From: Verrucomicrobiota bacterium
GTDB taxonomy: Bacteria > Verrucomicrobiota > Verrucomicrobiia > Opitutales > UBA953
NCBI GenBank assembly: GCA_003569205.1
Contig: BGOK01000012.1
Span: 1-64,000, forward strand
DNA: 64,000 bases
Reading direction: 5' to 3'
Shown: one piece after another, positions 43,327 through 51,838 of the stretch
How the letters are laid out: each line of letters opens with the position of its first letter
Numbering within the stretch: position 1 is the stretch's first letter
Notes under the pieces: model-generated
What the model saw: the letters and a program-made list of their open reading frames with translations, nothing else
The model's database searches: none
Told to the model about the DNA's origin: nothing
Made by a program: the position numbers and the translations under genes

Positions 43327-44196
43327 ATGGCTGACTCCGTCCGCGTCGGTCTGATCCAACTCACCGCCGAAGACACGCCGGCGGCGAATGTCCGGAAGAC
43401 GATTCCACGCATTGAAGAAGCCGCGGCCAAGGGGGCGAAGGTTATCGGCCTGCAGGAGATGTTCACGACGAAGTATTTCTGCATTACCCAGGACCCGCGG
43501 AACTTCGACCTCGCCGAACCCATTGAGACCGGCCCGTCGGTGACCGAGCTCGCGAAGGTCGCGAAGCGCCTCGGCGTGGTCATCGTCGCCCCGCTGTTCG
43601 AAGCGCGCGGCAGCGAGGTCTACCATAACACGGCGGCCGTCATTGACGCCGACGGCACGGTGCTCGGCAAGTATCGGAAGATGCACATTCCGCAGGACCC
43701 AGGCTTTGAGGAGAAATTTTATTTCACGCCCGGCGACCTCGGCTTCCGCAGCTGGAAGACGGCCCACGGTAACCTCGGCGTCCTCATCTGCTGGGACCAA
43801 TGGTATCCCGAAGCCGCTCGCCTCACGGCGCTCGCCGGCGCCGACATCCTCTTCTACCCGACCGCCATCGGCTGGCTCCCCGAAGAAAAAGCAGCCTTCG
43901 GTCGCGCCCAGCATAATGCCTGGGAAACCGTCCAGCGCGGCCATGGCGTGGCCAACGGTTGTTACATCGCCGCCACTAACCGCGTCGGCACCGAAGGTCG
44001 CACTCAGTTCTGGGGGCAGAGTTTCGTCTCGGACCCCTACGGCGAAATTGTCGCCCGCGCTTCGAGCGACCAAGAAGAAGTCCTCCTCGCGGATTGCAAC
44101 CTCGTCAAACAGCGGGAATTCCGCCGCATCTGGCCCTTCTTCCGCGATCGACGCATCGACGCCTACGGCGACCTGACGCGCCGTCTGCGCGACTAA
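43327..44196 (+). CDS. aguB: N-carbamoylputrescine amidase
   Basis: A 289-residue nitrilase-superfamily enzyme that turns N-carbamoylputrescine into putrescine. The catalytic triad is visible: Glu in GLQEMFTTKYF, Lys in YRKMHIPQDPGFEEKFYF, Cys in VLICWDQWYPEAAR. FYPTAIGW and FWGQSFVSDPYGE are typical of the AguB clade. It is 6 bp after hisG and 8 bp before aguA, completing the agmatine-to-putrescine route with it. Confidence 0.93.
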   Translation: MADSVRVGLIQLTAEDTPAANVRKTIPRIEEAAAKGAKVIGLQEMFTTKYFCITQDPRNFDLAEPIETGPSVTELAKVAKRLGVVIVAPLFEARGSEVYHNTAAVIDADGTVLGKYRKMHIPQDPGFEEKFYFTPGDLGFRSWKTAHGNLGVLICWDQWYPEAARLTALAGADILFYPTAIGWLPEEKAAFGRAQHNAWETVQRGHGVANGCYIAATNRVGTEGRTQFWGQSFVSDPYGEIVARASSDQEEVLLADCNLVKQREFRRIWPFFRDRRIDAYGDLTRRLRD

Positions 44197-44204
44197 CCCT
44201 TCGC

Positions 44205-45230
44205 ATGGCCACGCCTCGCTCCCTCGGTTTCCGCATGCCTGCGGAATGGGAACCCCAGTCCGCCACGTGGCTCTCGTGGCCCTCGAACCCCGCGTTATGG
44301 CCGGGTCACTACGACCTGATCCCAGCGAAGTTCGCGGAGTTCGCCGCGGCCATCGCCGAATTTCAGCCGGTGAAAATCAACGCTGCGGGCAAGCTCCGCG
44401 CTGAAGCCGAACATGCGCTCAAGGAAGCGAAGGCCGACCTCTCGGTCATTGAATTAACGGACATCGCTACGGACGACGTGTGGTGCCGCGACCACGGCCC
44501 GATTTTCGTCAAGAACGATGCCACCAAGGAACTCGCCCTGACGGACTGGGAATTCCACGGTTGGGGCGGGAAGTTCGAGGCCTCGCTCGACAACCAAGTG
44601 CCGGGCAAGATTGCGGCGCGCCTCGGCCTGAAAAAATTCAGTTATCCTTTTGAACTCGAAGGCGGCGGCATTGAAGTCTCTGGCGATGGCCTGCTCCTCA
44701 CGACTGAAGCCGTGCAGAATAACCCGAACCGCGCCGAAGGCCGAGATGATGCCGCCTTTCACGCTGCCATCCACGACGGCCTCGCCATCGACGAACTCCT
44801 CTGGATTGGCGAAGGCCTCGCCAACGACGACACCGACGGCCACATCGATAACCTCGCCCGCTTCATCGCCCCGCGCACGATCCTCGCGGTCGCCGAAGCC
44901 AACAAGGCTTCGCCGAACTACGCCCCGTTGCAGGAAAACCTGAAGCGCCTGCGCGAGATGCGCCCACGCCAACAGCGCCTCGACGTGATCGAACTGCCGA
45001 TGCCCGAGCCGATCCGCTTGGCGGGTCGCGACCTCCCCCCGAGCCACGCAAACTTCCTGATCGTCAACGATGGCGTCCTCGTCCCGCTGTATGGACAGGA
45101 CTCTGATAAACTGGCGCTCGGGATTATCGCCGACTGCTTCCCGGGACGAAAAATCGTGGGCCTCGACTGCCGCTTATTCCTGATCGAAGGCGGCGCCTTG
45201 CATTGCCTCAGTCAGCAGCAGCCGGTTTGA
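44205..45230 (+). CDS. aguA: Agmatine deiminase
   Basis: A 341-residue enzyme of the guanidino-group modifying superfamily that converts agmatine to N-carbamoylputrescine. It shows RMPAEWEPQSATWLSWPSN at the start, DVWCRDHGPIFV (substrate-binding Asp/Arg/Asp), GGGIEVSGDGLLLTTE, the His in DDTDGHIDNLARF, and the nucleophilic Cys in GGALHCLSQQQP near the C-terminus. With aguB it provides polyamine synthesis. It is convergent with the iron-uptake genes across a repeat region. Confidence 0.95.
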   Translation: MATPRSLGFRMPAEWEPQSATWLSWPSNPALWPGHYDLIPAKFAEFAAAIAEFQPVKINAAGKLRAEAEHALKEAKADLSVIELTDIATDDVWCRDHGPIFVKNDATKELALTDWEFHGWGGKFEASLDNQVPGKIAARLGLKKFSYPFELEGGGIEVSGDGLLLTTEAVQNNPNRAEGRDDAAFHAAIHDGLAIDELLWIGEGLANDDTDGHIDNLARFIAPRTILAVAEANKASPNYAPLQENLKRLREMRPRQQRLDVIELPMPEPIRLAGRDLPPSHANFLIVNDGVLVPLYGQDSDKLALGIIADCFPGRKIVGLDCRLFLIEGGALHCLSQQQPV

Positions 45231-45239
45231 AAAAGGCTG

Positions 45240-45455
45240 GTTGCCGTGCAAAGGTGCAACTGCGGCTAAGCCGCGTGCAAAAGTGCAAAAGTGGATTTTG
45301 CTAAGAAGCAGAATCCAAAGAGGGACCGAATTACAGAGTACAGAGTACAGATTACGGAATAAGGGACAAGGGTCGCTGAATCCTCGTTCACATGCCTCTC
45401 TGTACTCTGTACTCGGTACTCTGTAATCTGTACTCTGTAATCCGTACTCTCCCTG
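45240..45455. repeat. Intergenic repeat cassette 10, partly inverted
   Basis: A GTGCAAAGGTGCAAC element with hairpin CGGC-TAA-GCCG and GTGCAAAAGTGCAAAAGTGG (about 45247-45293), a forward GTACAGAGTACAGATTACGG run (45336-45358), then an inverted run (CTGTACTCTGTACTCGGTAC..., 45402-45450). The facing runs can pair as a long hairpin (about 20 bp) between convergent aguA and the feo genes. The hairpin cluster ending in CTACC is absent. Confidence 0.82.
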
Positions 45456-45464
45456 ACTTCTCTC

Positions 45465-45614
45465 TCACTTCTTCGGCTGAATCTTCGCCGCGCAGCCGCA
45501 ATCACCGGCGCAGCCGCCTTCTTTGCGGCGACGGGCAGCGGCCAGCCAGCGACGCACGAGCCAGCCAACGGCCGCCCCGACGATTGCACCAATGAGGACG
45601 GTTTCGAGGTTCAT
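45465..45614 (-). CDS. FeoB-associated Cys-rich membrane protein (FeoC-like)
   Basis: A 49-residue protein read from ATG 45614: an N-terminal membrane segment (VLIGAIVGAAVGWLV) followed by a basic patch (RRWLAAARRRKE) and a cysteine-rich end (GGCAGDCGCAAKIQPKK). This layout is that of the FeoB-associated Cys-rich membrane protein family. The Cys cluster may bind iron or another metal. It starts in an ATGA overlap with the feoB stop, so it is translated with feoB. Confidence 0.85.
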   Translation of the reverse strand: MNLETVLIGAIVGAAVGWLVRRWLAAARRRKEGGCAGDCGCAAKIQPKK

Positions 45615-47764
45615 GCGAGTCGGCTAACGCCTTGGTAGACCGCCACGGCCATGAGCCAGGCGAGGGCCGTCATGTAGACGAAAGAGATCGCCGCCCACTT
45701 CCATCCGCCCGTTTCCTGGGCGAGGGTTGCAACGGTCGGTCCGCACTGCGAACAAAGCGCAAAGAACACCATGAGGGCGAGGATGGCAGCTAAGGAAAAA
45801 ATCGGTGTGCCCACCCGCGGGCCCTCGGTCCACTTCGCGGCGCGCATCACCTGCTGCAGGTGCTTGCTATCGGCCTCGGCGCCTTCGCCCACGGAATAGG
45901 TGACGCCCAGCGTCGAGACGATGACCTCGCGGGCGGGGAAGCTCGCGAGCACGCCGACGGTGATTTTCCAGTCGAAGCCGCACGGATCGAAGATGGGCTG
46001 GACGCTTTTACCGAAGCGTCCCATCCAGGACTGCTCGACATAGGCGGACTGGACTTGGGCATCGACGACCTCGGGCGCTACGCCGACGGAGGTGGCGCGG
46101 ATACGCTGTTCGACCGCGGGATCGCGCGGGAAGTAAGAGAGCGCCCACACAATGATAGTGATGGCGAAGATGACCGTGCCGGCCCGAGAGACGAACTCAG
46201 CGGCATTCTGCCACATACGCCAAAGGACATCGCGCGGCTTGGGCATCTGGTAGCGGGGCAGTTCGAGCACGAACGGCTGCGGCTTCACCTTGAGCACGAA
46301 GCGGGTCAGCACGAACGCAGTGGGGACGGCGAAGAGCAGCCCGACGCAATGCATGCCGACCATGACCACGGACTCCCAGCCCGGCCCGTAGAGTGGCCCA
46401 ATGAATGCCGCACACATCAGTGCGTAGACTGGGAAGCGCGCCGAACAACTCATGAACGGTACCGCGAACGCAGTGGCCAAGCGGGCCTTCGGGTCTTCGA
46501 TGGTACGGGTGGAGAGGATACCGGGGATCGCGCAAGCGAAGCCTGAAAGCAAAGGCACGAAACTCTTACCGTTGAGCCCGCACCAACTGAACAAACGGTC
46601 CATGATGAACGCCGCGCGCGCCATGTAGCCACTGTCCTCTAAAATACTGACGAATAAGAAAAGGATGAGAATCTGCGGCAGGAAGGCGAGGAAGGCCCCG
46701 ACCCCGCCAATCATGCCATCGGTAACGAGACTCTGCAGCATGGGCATGCCGTCCAAGAGTGGCGCGACGCCCAACTTGAGCGCGTCGACGCCCCCGGAGA
46801 TCCATTGCATCGGGAATTTCGCTAGCCAGAAAACTGCGGCGAACATGCCGAGCATGATGCCTGCAAAAACAACTGGCCCGAGGACGCGGTGGAGGAGGAC
46901 TTGGTCAACGGCAGCGCTGCCACCGGTACGATTGCCGCCGCCTTGGACGACACCCTCGAGCAGTTTACGGAGACGCTCGTAATGGATGAGCGGCTCCGCC
47001 GCCAAGGGATTATAACCGGCCCGGCGCACCTTATCGCGGGCGGCGCGGATGACGACGTCGCGCCGGGGTGCCGCCCAACCTAGGCGCTGGCCGACAGAAC
47101 TCGTGGAATCAAAAAGGAGCCGCTCCACATCGGCGCGACCAGGGGCACGACCGATGTCCGCAGCCACGCCCGCCGCCACGTCAGCCAAAGCTTCTGCAAC
47201 GAGGGATGGCCATTCCACCGCTGGCATCCGCACGCGCGCGCGGAGGGCTTCGCCGATGGCGCGACGGACCGCCGCGATCCCTTCGCCCTTCCACGCGGAG
47301 GTGAGCACAACGGGGATGCCACCTAAGCGACGCGACAGTAGTTCGGTGTTAATCTTCAGGCCTTGCTCCGTGGCGACGTCGGCTTGGTTTAAAACTAGGA
47401 CGACCGGCAAATCCAACTCCGAGAGTTGCGAGGCGAGGAAGAGATTCCGCAGCAGGTTAGTCGCGTCGATGACGACGACCACGGCATCGGGACGACGGTC
47501 TTCGGCGAGGTGTCCGGAGAGGGCGTCGATGACGACCTGTTCGTCGGGGGATGCGGCCGAAAGTGAATAGAGCCCCGGGAGATCGATGAGCTCCACCTTG
47601 GTGCCATCGCCGCAATCGCACTGTCCCGACTTACGGGCGACGGTGACGCCGGGGTAGTTGCCGACGCGCTGACGCAGGCCCGTCAGGGCATTGAACAAGG
47701 TCGACTTCCCCGTATTCGGGTTACCGACCAAAGCGACCGTCAGGCCTTGCTCAGCGGCGCTCAT
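45611..47764 (-). CDS. feoB: Ferrous iron transporter FeoB
   Basis: A 717-residue protein for Fe2+ uptake. The N-terminal G domain has G1 GNPNTGKST, G3 DLPGLYSLSA, G4 NQAD and the Fe-related TGLRQRVGNYPGVTV. The membrane part has Gate domains around FAGIMLGMFAAVFWLAKFPM, ILFLFVSILEDSGYMARAAF and TEIN-like CGLNGKSFVPLLSGFACAIP. Start: ATG 47764 overlaps the feoA stop (ATGA) and puts the G domain at the usual distance; an in-frame ATG at 47794 would overlap feoA by 34 bp. Confidence 0.95.
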   Translation of the reverse strand: MSAAEQGLTVALVGNPNTGKSTLFNALTGLRQRVGNYPGVTVARKSGQCDCGDGTKVELIDLPGLYSLSAASPDEQVVIDALSGHLAEDRRPDAVVVVIDATNLLRNLFLASQLSELDLPVVLVLNQADVATEQGLKINTELLSRRLGGIPVVLTSAWKGEGIAAVRRAIGEALRARVRMPAVEWPSLVAEALADVAAGVAADIGRAPGRADVERLLFDSTSSVGQRLGWAAPRRDVVIRAARDKVRRAGYNPLAAEPLIHYERLRKLLEGVVQGGGNRTGGSAAVDQVLLHRVLGPVVFAGIMLGMFAAVFWLAKFPMQWISGGVDALKLGVAPLLDGMPMLQSLVTDGMIGGVGAFLAFLPQILILFLFVSILEDSGYMARAAFIMDRLFSWCGLNGKSFVPLLSGFACAIPGILSTRTIEDPKARLATAFAVPFMSCSARFPVYALMCAAFIGPLYGPGWESVVMVGMHCVGLLFAVPTAFVLTRFVLKVKPQPFVLELPRYQMPKPRDVLWRMWQNAAEFVSRAGTVIFAITIIVWALSYFPRDPAVEQRIRATSVGVAPEVVDAQVQSAYVEQSWMGRFGKSVQPIFDPCGFDWKITVGVLASFPAREVIVSTLGVTYSVGEGAEADSKHLQQVMRAAKWTEGPRVGTPIFSLAAILALMVFFALCSQCGPTVATLAQETGGWKWAAISFVYMTALAWLMAVAVYQGVSRLA

Positions 47765-48024
47765 GCTTGGGGGCGGGGGCGCTGGATGGGACAATCCGCG
47801 GCCACATCGATGATGATAGTCTGGGCTTCGGTCAGGCGGAGGCTCACCACCTGACCCGCGAACTCAATCGCCAACGGGTCACCCAGGGGGGCTTTGCGAA
47901 CTAACTTAAGCACCATCCCCGGAAGAAGCCCGAGGGCCATGAGACGTTGATCCACCGACCGCTCAGGATTGAGGGACGTCAATTTGCCGTATTGGCCAGG
48001 CAGTAATTGGGACAGCGGGGTCAC
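47761..48024 (-). CDS. feoA: Ferrous iron transport protein FeoA
   Basis: An 87-residue SH3-like FeoA-domain protein (LSQLLPGQYGKLTSLNP, RLMALGLLPGMVLKLVRKAPL, DPLAIEFAGQVVSLRLTEAQTI). FeoA supports FeoB. The first gene of the feoA-feoB-feoC-like operon, it begins 6 bp from a Fur-like palindrome (48030-48046). It overlaps feoB by 4 bp. Confidence 0.93.
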   Translation of the reverse strand: MTPLSQLLPGQYGKLTSLNPERSVDQRLMALGLLPGMVLKLVRKAPLGDPLAIEFAGQVVSLRLTEAQTIIIDVAADCPIQRPRPQA

Positions 48025-48029
48025 GCTTA

Positions 48030-48046
48030 TTGAGAATGGTTCTCAA
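48030..48046. promoter_or_regulatory. Fur-box-like palindrome
   Basis: TTGAGAATGGTTCTCAA is a perfect 7-3-7 inverted repeat (TTGAGAA / TTCTCAA) with the core TGAGAAT...TTCTCA of Fur-type iron boxes. It lies between feoA (start 48024) and the divergent peptide transporter (start 48151), so a Fur-like repressor could control feo and perhaps the transporter. Confidence 0.75.
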
Positions 48047-48150
48047 GAAGTTACGGGCGAGGGGGGCATTGTCAACGCCTGCCTAGGGGTTTTGGGCAAA
48101 TGCGTTGCCTGCTTTGGCGGGTTTCGCCTGTCTATTATAGCCCCTGCCCG

Positions 48151-49665
48151 ATGAAATCGCCCCTCCCTGTCCCGGATTCGACCCCACATGTCCCAGAGGA
48201 AATGCACACTGGAGGCATTGGCGGCCACCCTAAGGGACTAAGTAACCTCTTCTTCGCCGAACTCTGGGAGCGCTTCTCGTACTACGGGATGCGCGCCCTC
48301 TTGATGCTTTTCATGATCGCCCCGATGGCGGCTGGCGGCCTCGGCTTCGACCAGCAGCAAGCCTCCTCGGTCTACGGGAACTACGTCATGGCGAGCTATA
48401 TGCTGTGCATCCTCGGCGGGTTCATCGCTGATAACTTCATCGGGGCGCGGCGAGCGGTCCTCATCGGCGGCTTTGTCATCACCGCCGGACACTACACCCT
48501 CGTACTGGATTCCCTTACGGCGTTCTACGTGGGCCTCATCCTCATCGCGGTTGGCACGGGCTTACTCAAGCCAAGCATCAGCACGCTCGTCGGCGGACTT
48601 TACGCCCGCGGCGACGCCCGCCGCGATGCTGGCTTCTCGCTTTTCTACATGGGCATCAACATCGGTGCCTTCGCTGCGCCGCTGGTGACCGGCTACCTCG
48701 CGCAAGACGCGGGCTTCAAAGAAATCCTGACGGCCTGGGGCTTTGATCCCGCCCACTCTTGGCACTGGGGCTTCGGCGCCGCCGGCGTCGGTATGACGCT
48801 CGGCATGTGGGTCTATGTGCGGCGACTCAACTGGGTGAGCCATGTCGGCGACGCTCCGGAAGCGCACCATAAACGCCCGTGGGAACGCCTCGCGCTCGTC
48901 ACCCTCGGCACCATTGCCTTGCTTTACTTGATGATGAAGTCGGACGAATACGTCTGGCTCGCGTACACCATCTACTCACTACCAATCCTCGTCGTGCTGT
49001 ATTTCGGGCTTTTCCGGAAGGACGACGACAGTAAGCGCATCGCGGCCATCGGCGTGTTCTTCATCGCCGCCGTCCTCTTCTGGGCGGTCTTCGAACAAGC
49101 GGGGACGACCCTGACGTTGTTCGCGGATGAACTCACGCGCACCGAGATTCTCGGCCAGCCCTTCCCTTCCTCGTGGTTCCAATCCGTCAACGCACTCTTC
49201 GTCATCGCCCTCGCCCCAATCTTCGCGTGGCTGTGGGTCGCGCTCGGCACACGCCAGCCTTCGGTTGCCCTAAAGTTCGTCTTTGGTCTCATCTTCCTCG
49301 GCCTCTCCTTCGCGCTCATGGTGCCGGCCGCGCAAGGCATCGTCGCGGGCAAGGTCAGCCCTTGGTGGCTCATTGGCGTGTACTTCTTACAAACCCTCGG
49401 GAAATGTGCTCAGCCCGGTCGGCTTGAGTACGATGAGTAAACTAGCGCCAGCGCGGCTCACTGGCCTCGTCCTGGGCGTCTGGTTTTGGCGACGGCACTC
49501 GGCAATAAACTTTCGGGCACGCTGTCGGCCAGCTTCTCTGCAAAGGACCCGGCGGCACTGGCGAGTTTCTTTAGTAACCAGGCTATCGTCGTGGGCATCG
49601 TGGCGGTCGTGTTGCTCGCCTTGGTGCCATGGGTGCGCCACTTGATGGGCAAGGAACACCACTAA
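48151..49665 (+). pseudogene. POT-family peptide transporter, frameshifted near its 3' end
   Basis: A proton-dependent oligopeptide transporter (about 505 residues after correction). N-terminal signature FFAELWERFSYYGMRALLMLF, the PTR2 motif region (GGFIADNFIGARRAV), and GFSLFYMGINIGAFAAPLVTGYLA. The first 415 residues are in one frame; then three one-base losses occur at GGG (49399-49401), GC (49409-49411) and TTTT (about 49481). With them the protein continues [34 protein letters not shown] and ends [10 protein letters not shown] (TAA 49663-49665). All three are homopolymer contractions, so sequencing error is likely. Confidence 0.8.
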
Positions 49666-49668
49666 GCC

Positions 49669-50184
49669 GTGCAGCCGGAACCGTTCATCGAGGCCCCGAG
49701 GGTAGAAGAACAGCCGACGCTACTCCGGCTTTGGTTGTCGGTGGCACTCCTCACCGCTGGGGTGGCAATGATTATCGCGGTCGCGGCCTACGTCTGGCCG
49801 ATGGTCGGCGAAGGCTTCTTCGTTCATGAACCGGCGAAGGCAACGGTCCAAGGACGGGACGTGCGCGTCCTTCGGGACCGAGACGGCAAGCGGACGGAGA
49901 TCTACTACCTCGTCACCTGGACCGATGACCGCGGGCGGGCGCAGAAGGGCGAGCTCCAGACCATCTGGCGGAGCTTTGCGCCAGGCGCGGAATTGCCGGT
50001 GCGCTACGCGTTGAAGCCCGATGGCCAGGCCGCCGAAGTGTGGCCCGCCGATCCGGACCTCATCTGGATTGGCCCGCTCGTGTTCTTTTTTTCGGCCGCG
50101 GGGACGACCATCCTCCTGTTTGCGCAGACGACTAAGCGAAGCGCTCAGAGCGTCGCGTCCACCTGCACCGAGACTGGGCAGTGA
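49669..50184 (+). CDS. DUF3592-like membrane protein
   Basis: A 171-residue protein starting at GTG 49669, 3 bp after the transporter stop. It has two membrane segments (about 22-44, LWLSVALLTAGVAMIIAVAAYVW, and about 137-155, IWIGPLVFFFSAAGTTILLFA) enclosing an extracytoplasmic beta domain with ATVQGRDVRVLRDRDGKRTEI and LPVRYALKPDGQAAEVWP, the DUF3592 pattern. Its last 40 bp overlap the end of the convergent xthA gene on the other strand. Function unknown. Confidence 0.75.
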   Translation: MQPEPFIEAPRVEEQPTLLRLWLSVALLTAGVAMIIAVAAYVWPMVGEGFFVHEPAKATVQGRDVRVLRDRDGKRTEIYYLVTWTDDRGRAQKGELQTIWRSFAPGAELPVRYALKPDGQAAEVWPADPDLIWIGPLVFFFSAAGTTILLFAQTTKRSAQSVASTCTETGQ

Positions 50185-50912
50185 TCCGACCCCGTGACCT
50201 GATCATGAATCTCGGGCTGCGTGAATTTTAGGCCATCCGAAGTCAGGCAGTAATCTAAACGCCAACCGATATTGCGGGCGCGGATACCTGGTCGATAGCT
50301 CCACCAGCTGTAGCGTTGCGCGAGTTTCGGGAACTGCGCGCGGAAGGTGTCGGTGAAGCCATGATCATTGAGCAACGTCCCGAAGGATTCGCGCTCCTCA
50401 TCCGTGAAGCCAGCGTTGCGGCGATTGGTAGCGGGGTTCGCCAAGTCGATCTCGGCGTGGGCGACGTTGAGGTCGCCGCAGACGACAACGGGCTTCTTCT
50501 TGGCTAACTTCGCGAGGTACTTACGGAAATCTGCATCCCACTGCAGGCGATAGTCGAGACGTTCCAGTTCGCGCTGCGAATTAGGGACGTAGGCGCTGAG
50601 GACATAGCAGCCGGCAAATTCGGCGGTGACGACGCGGCCTTCGCGCGGGTGGTCGCCGGGAAAGTCGGTCGCAACGGACAACGGGGCGGTCTTGGACAAA
50701 ATAGCCGTTCCGGAGTAGCCCTTCTTTTCGGCTTCATGCCAAAACTGATGGGGGAACGCCAGGCCCAGCGTGCTCGCCGTAGCCGTCTCGCACTTCGTCT
50801 CTTGCAGGCAAAGGACATCGGGCGCCGTTTTTGCGATGAAATCCCCCAAGCCCTTACCGAGGGCTGAACGGACCCCGTTGACGTTCCACGAAAAGATTTT
50901 GGCTGAACTCAC
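50145..50912 (-). CDS. xthA: Exodeoxyribonuclease III
   Basis: A 255-residue ExoIII-family AP endonuclease/3'-exonuclease for base-excision repair. Catalytic motifs: FSWNVNGVRS, CLQETKCE (metal Glu), YSGTAILSK, YVPNSQRELERLDYRLQWD, CGDLNVAHAEIDLANP, TDTFRAQFP, YSWWSYRPGIRARNIGWRLDYCL and SDHCPV (catalytic Asp-His). It is translated 4 bp overlapped with the upstream Pro/Glu-repeat gene. Confidence 0.95.
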   Translation of the reverse strand: MSSAKIFSWNVNGVRSALGKGLGDFIAKTAPDVLCLQETKCETATASTLGLAFPHQFWHEAEKKGYSGTAILSKTAPLSVATDFPGDHPREGRVVTAEFAGCYVLSAYVPNSQRELERLDYRLQWDADFRKYLAKLAKKKPVVVCGDLNVAHAEIDLANPATNRRNAGFTDEERESFGTLLNDHGFTDTFRAQFPKLAQRYSWWSYRPGIRARNIGWRLDYCLTSDGLKFTQPEIHDQVTGSDHCPVSVQVDATL

Positions 50913-51823
50913 TTGGCAGGCTTCTTCTTAGCGGCTTCAGCAGATTCCTCAGGGGTCAACTTGCGGCCAAAGAGGGAGTTCATCTTATCATCCAAGGTGT
51001 CCTTGGAGCGCGTCGGCGGCTTAGTCGTCGGAGCAGGCGACGGCTTCTCGGTCACGGTCGGAGTAGGCTTCTCGACGGGAGCTGGGGCGGTGGGGAGAGG
51101 GGCGATGGGCGGGACGTAAGGACGGTCGGTCTTGTAGGGCGCAGGAATCGTGCTGCCCTTATCGGCGAGTTCGGCGATTTTGCGGCGGACGCCGGCTTCG
51201 AAGTCCGTGAGCTTCTGGTCGATTTCAAACTTGAGGCCTTGCGCGCGCACTTCGAGCGTGCCGTCACCGAGCACTTTAGAAATTTGCAGAACGTCCGCTT
51301 CAGCTAAGGGAATATCGGCGACCTTCTTGCCCTGTTCCATCAGAGCTGAACTGGTCGCGGTCGTCACGAGGACCGAGGGTGGCCAGAAGATGGGTCGAGC
51401 ATTGAGCGCGGTGTAATCCAGCTTCTGGTTAGAGTCGGCTTTCGGCTTGGAGTCCACCTTAGCCACGGGGTCGGCCGGCTTACCAGGCTCCTCGACCATC
51501 GGCTTCCCGGGCTCGGCGGGCTTGGCGGGTTCTTCGACCTTCGCCACGGGCTCAGCCGGCTTGGCAGGTTCCTCGACCTTGGCCACGGGCTCAGCCGGTT
51601 TGGCGGGTTCTTCGACCTTGGCGACCGGCTCAGCGGGCTTGGCAGGTTCTTCGACCTTGGCCACAGGCTCGGCCGGCTTGGCGGGCTCTTCGACCTTCGC
51701 CACGGCCCCCATCGATGTATTCGTAAAGGTCGCGGAAAAGGTCGGGAGGAAGAACAAAATGGCCACGGCGCCGACGAGTGCGCCGAGCAGGAAGACCATG
51801 AGGTGACGAAAGAAAGCGAGCAT
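50909..51823 (-). CDS. Membrane-anchored protein with 13-residue Pro/Glu/Lys repeats
   Basis: A 304-residue protein: N-terminal membrane segment (LMVFLLGALVGAVAILFFL), then about six tandem copies of VAKVEEPAKPAEP (encoded at about 51490-51710, a 39-bp DNA repeat), a soluble domain (about 140-215: YTALNARPIFWPPSVLVTTA, VLGDGTLEVRAQGLKFEI) and a Pro/Thr-rich tail (TPTVTEKPSPAPTTKPP). The repeat is like TonB- or cell-wall-spanning rods, so it may span the periplasm (inference). It overlaps xthA by 4 bp. Repeat numbers may vary between strains. Confidence 0.8.
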   Translation of the reverse strand: MLAFFRHLMVFLLGALVGAVAILFFLPTFSATFTNTSMGAVAKVEEPAKPAEPVAKVEEPAKPAEPVAKVEEPAKPAEPVAKVEEPAKPAEPVAKVEEPAKPAEPGKPMVEEPGKPADPVAKVDSKPKADSNQKLDYTALNARPIFWPPSVLVTTATSSALMEQGKKVADIPLAEADVLQISKVLGDGTLEVRAQGLKFEIDQKLTDFEAGVRRKIAELADKGSTIPAPYKTDRPYVPPIAPLPTAPAPVEKPTPTVTEKPSPAPTTKPPTRSKDTLDDKMNSLFGRKLTPEESAEAAKKKPAK

Positions 51824-51838
51824 GAGAAAGTTAGTGTA

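Noticed and set aside
42964..44073. 369-codon minus frame opposite hisG and aguB
   Set aside because: Covers parts of two real genes on the other strand; only compositional similarity to protein.
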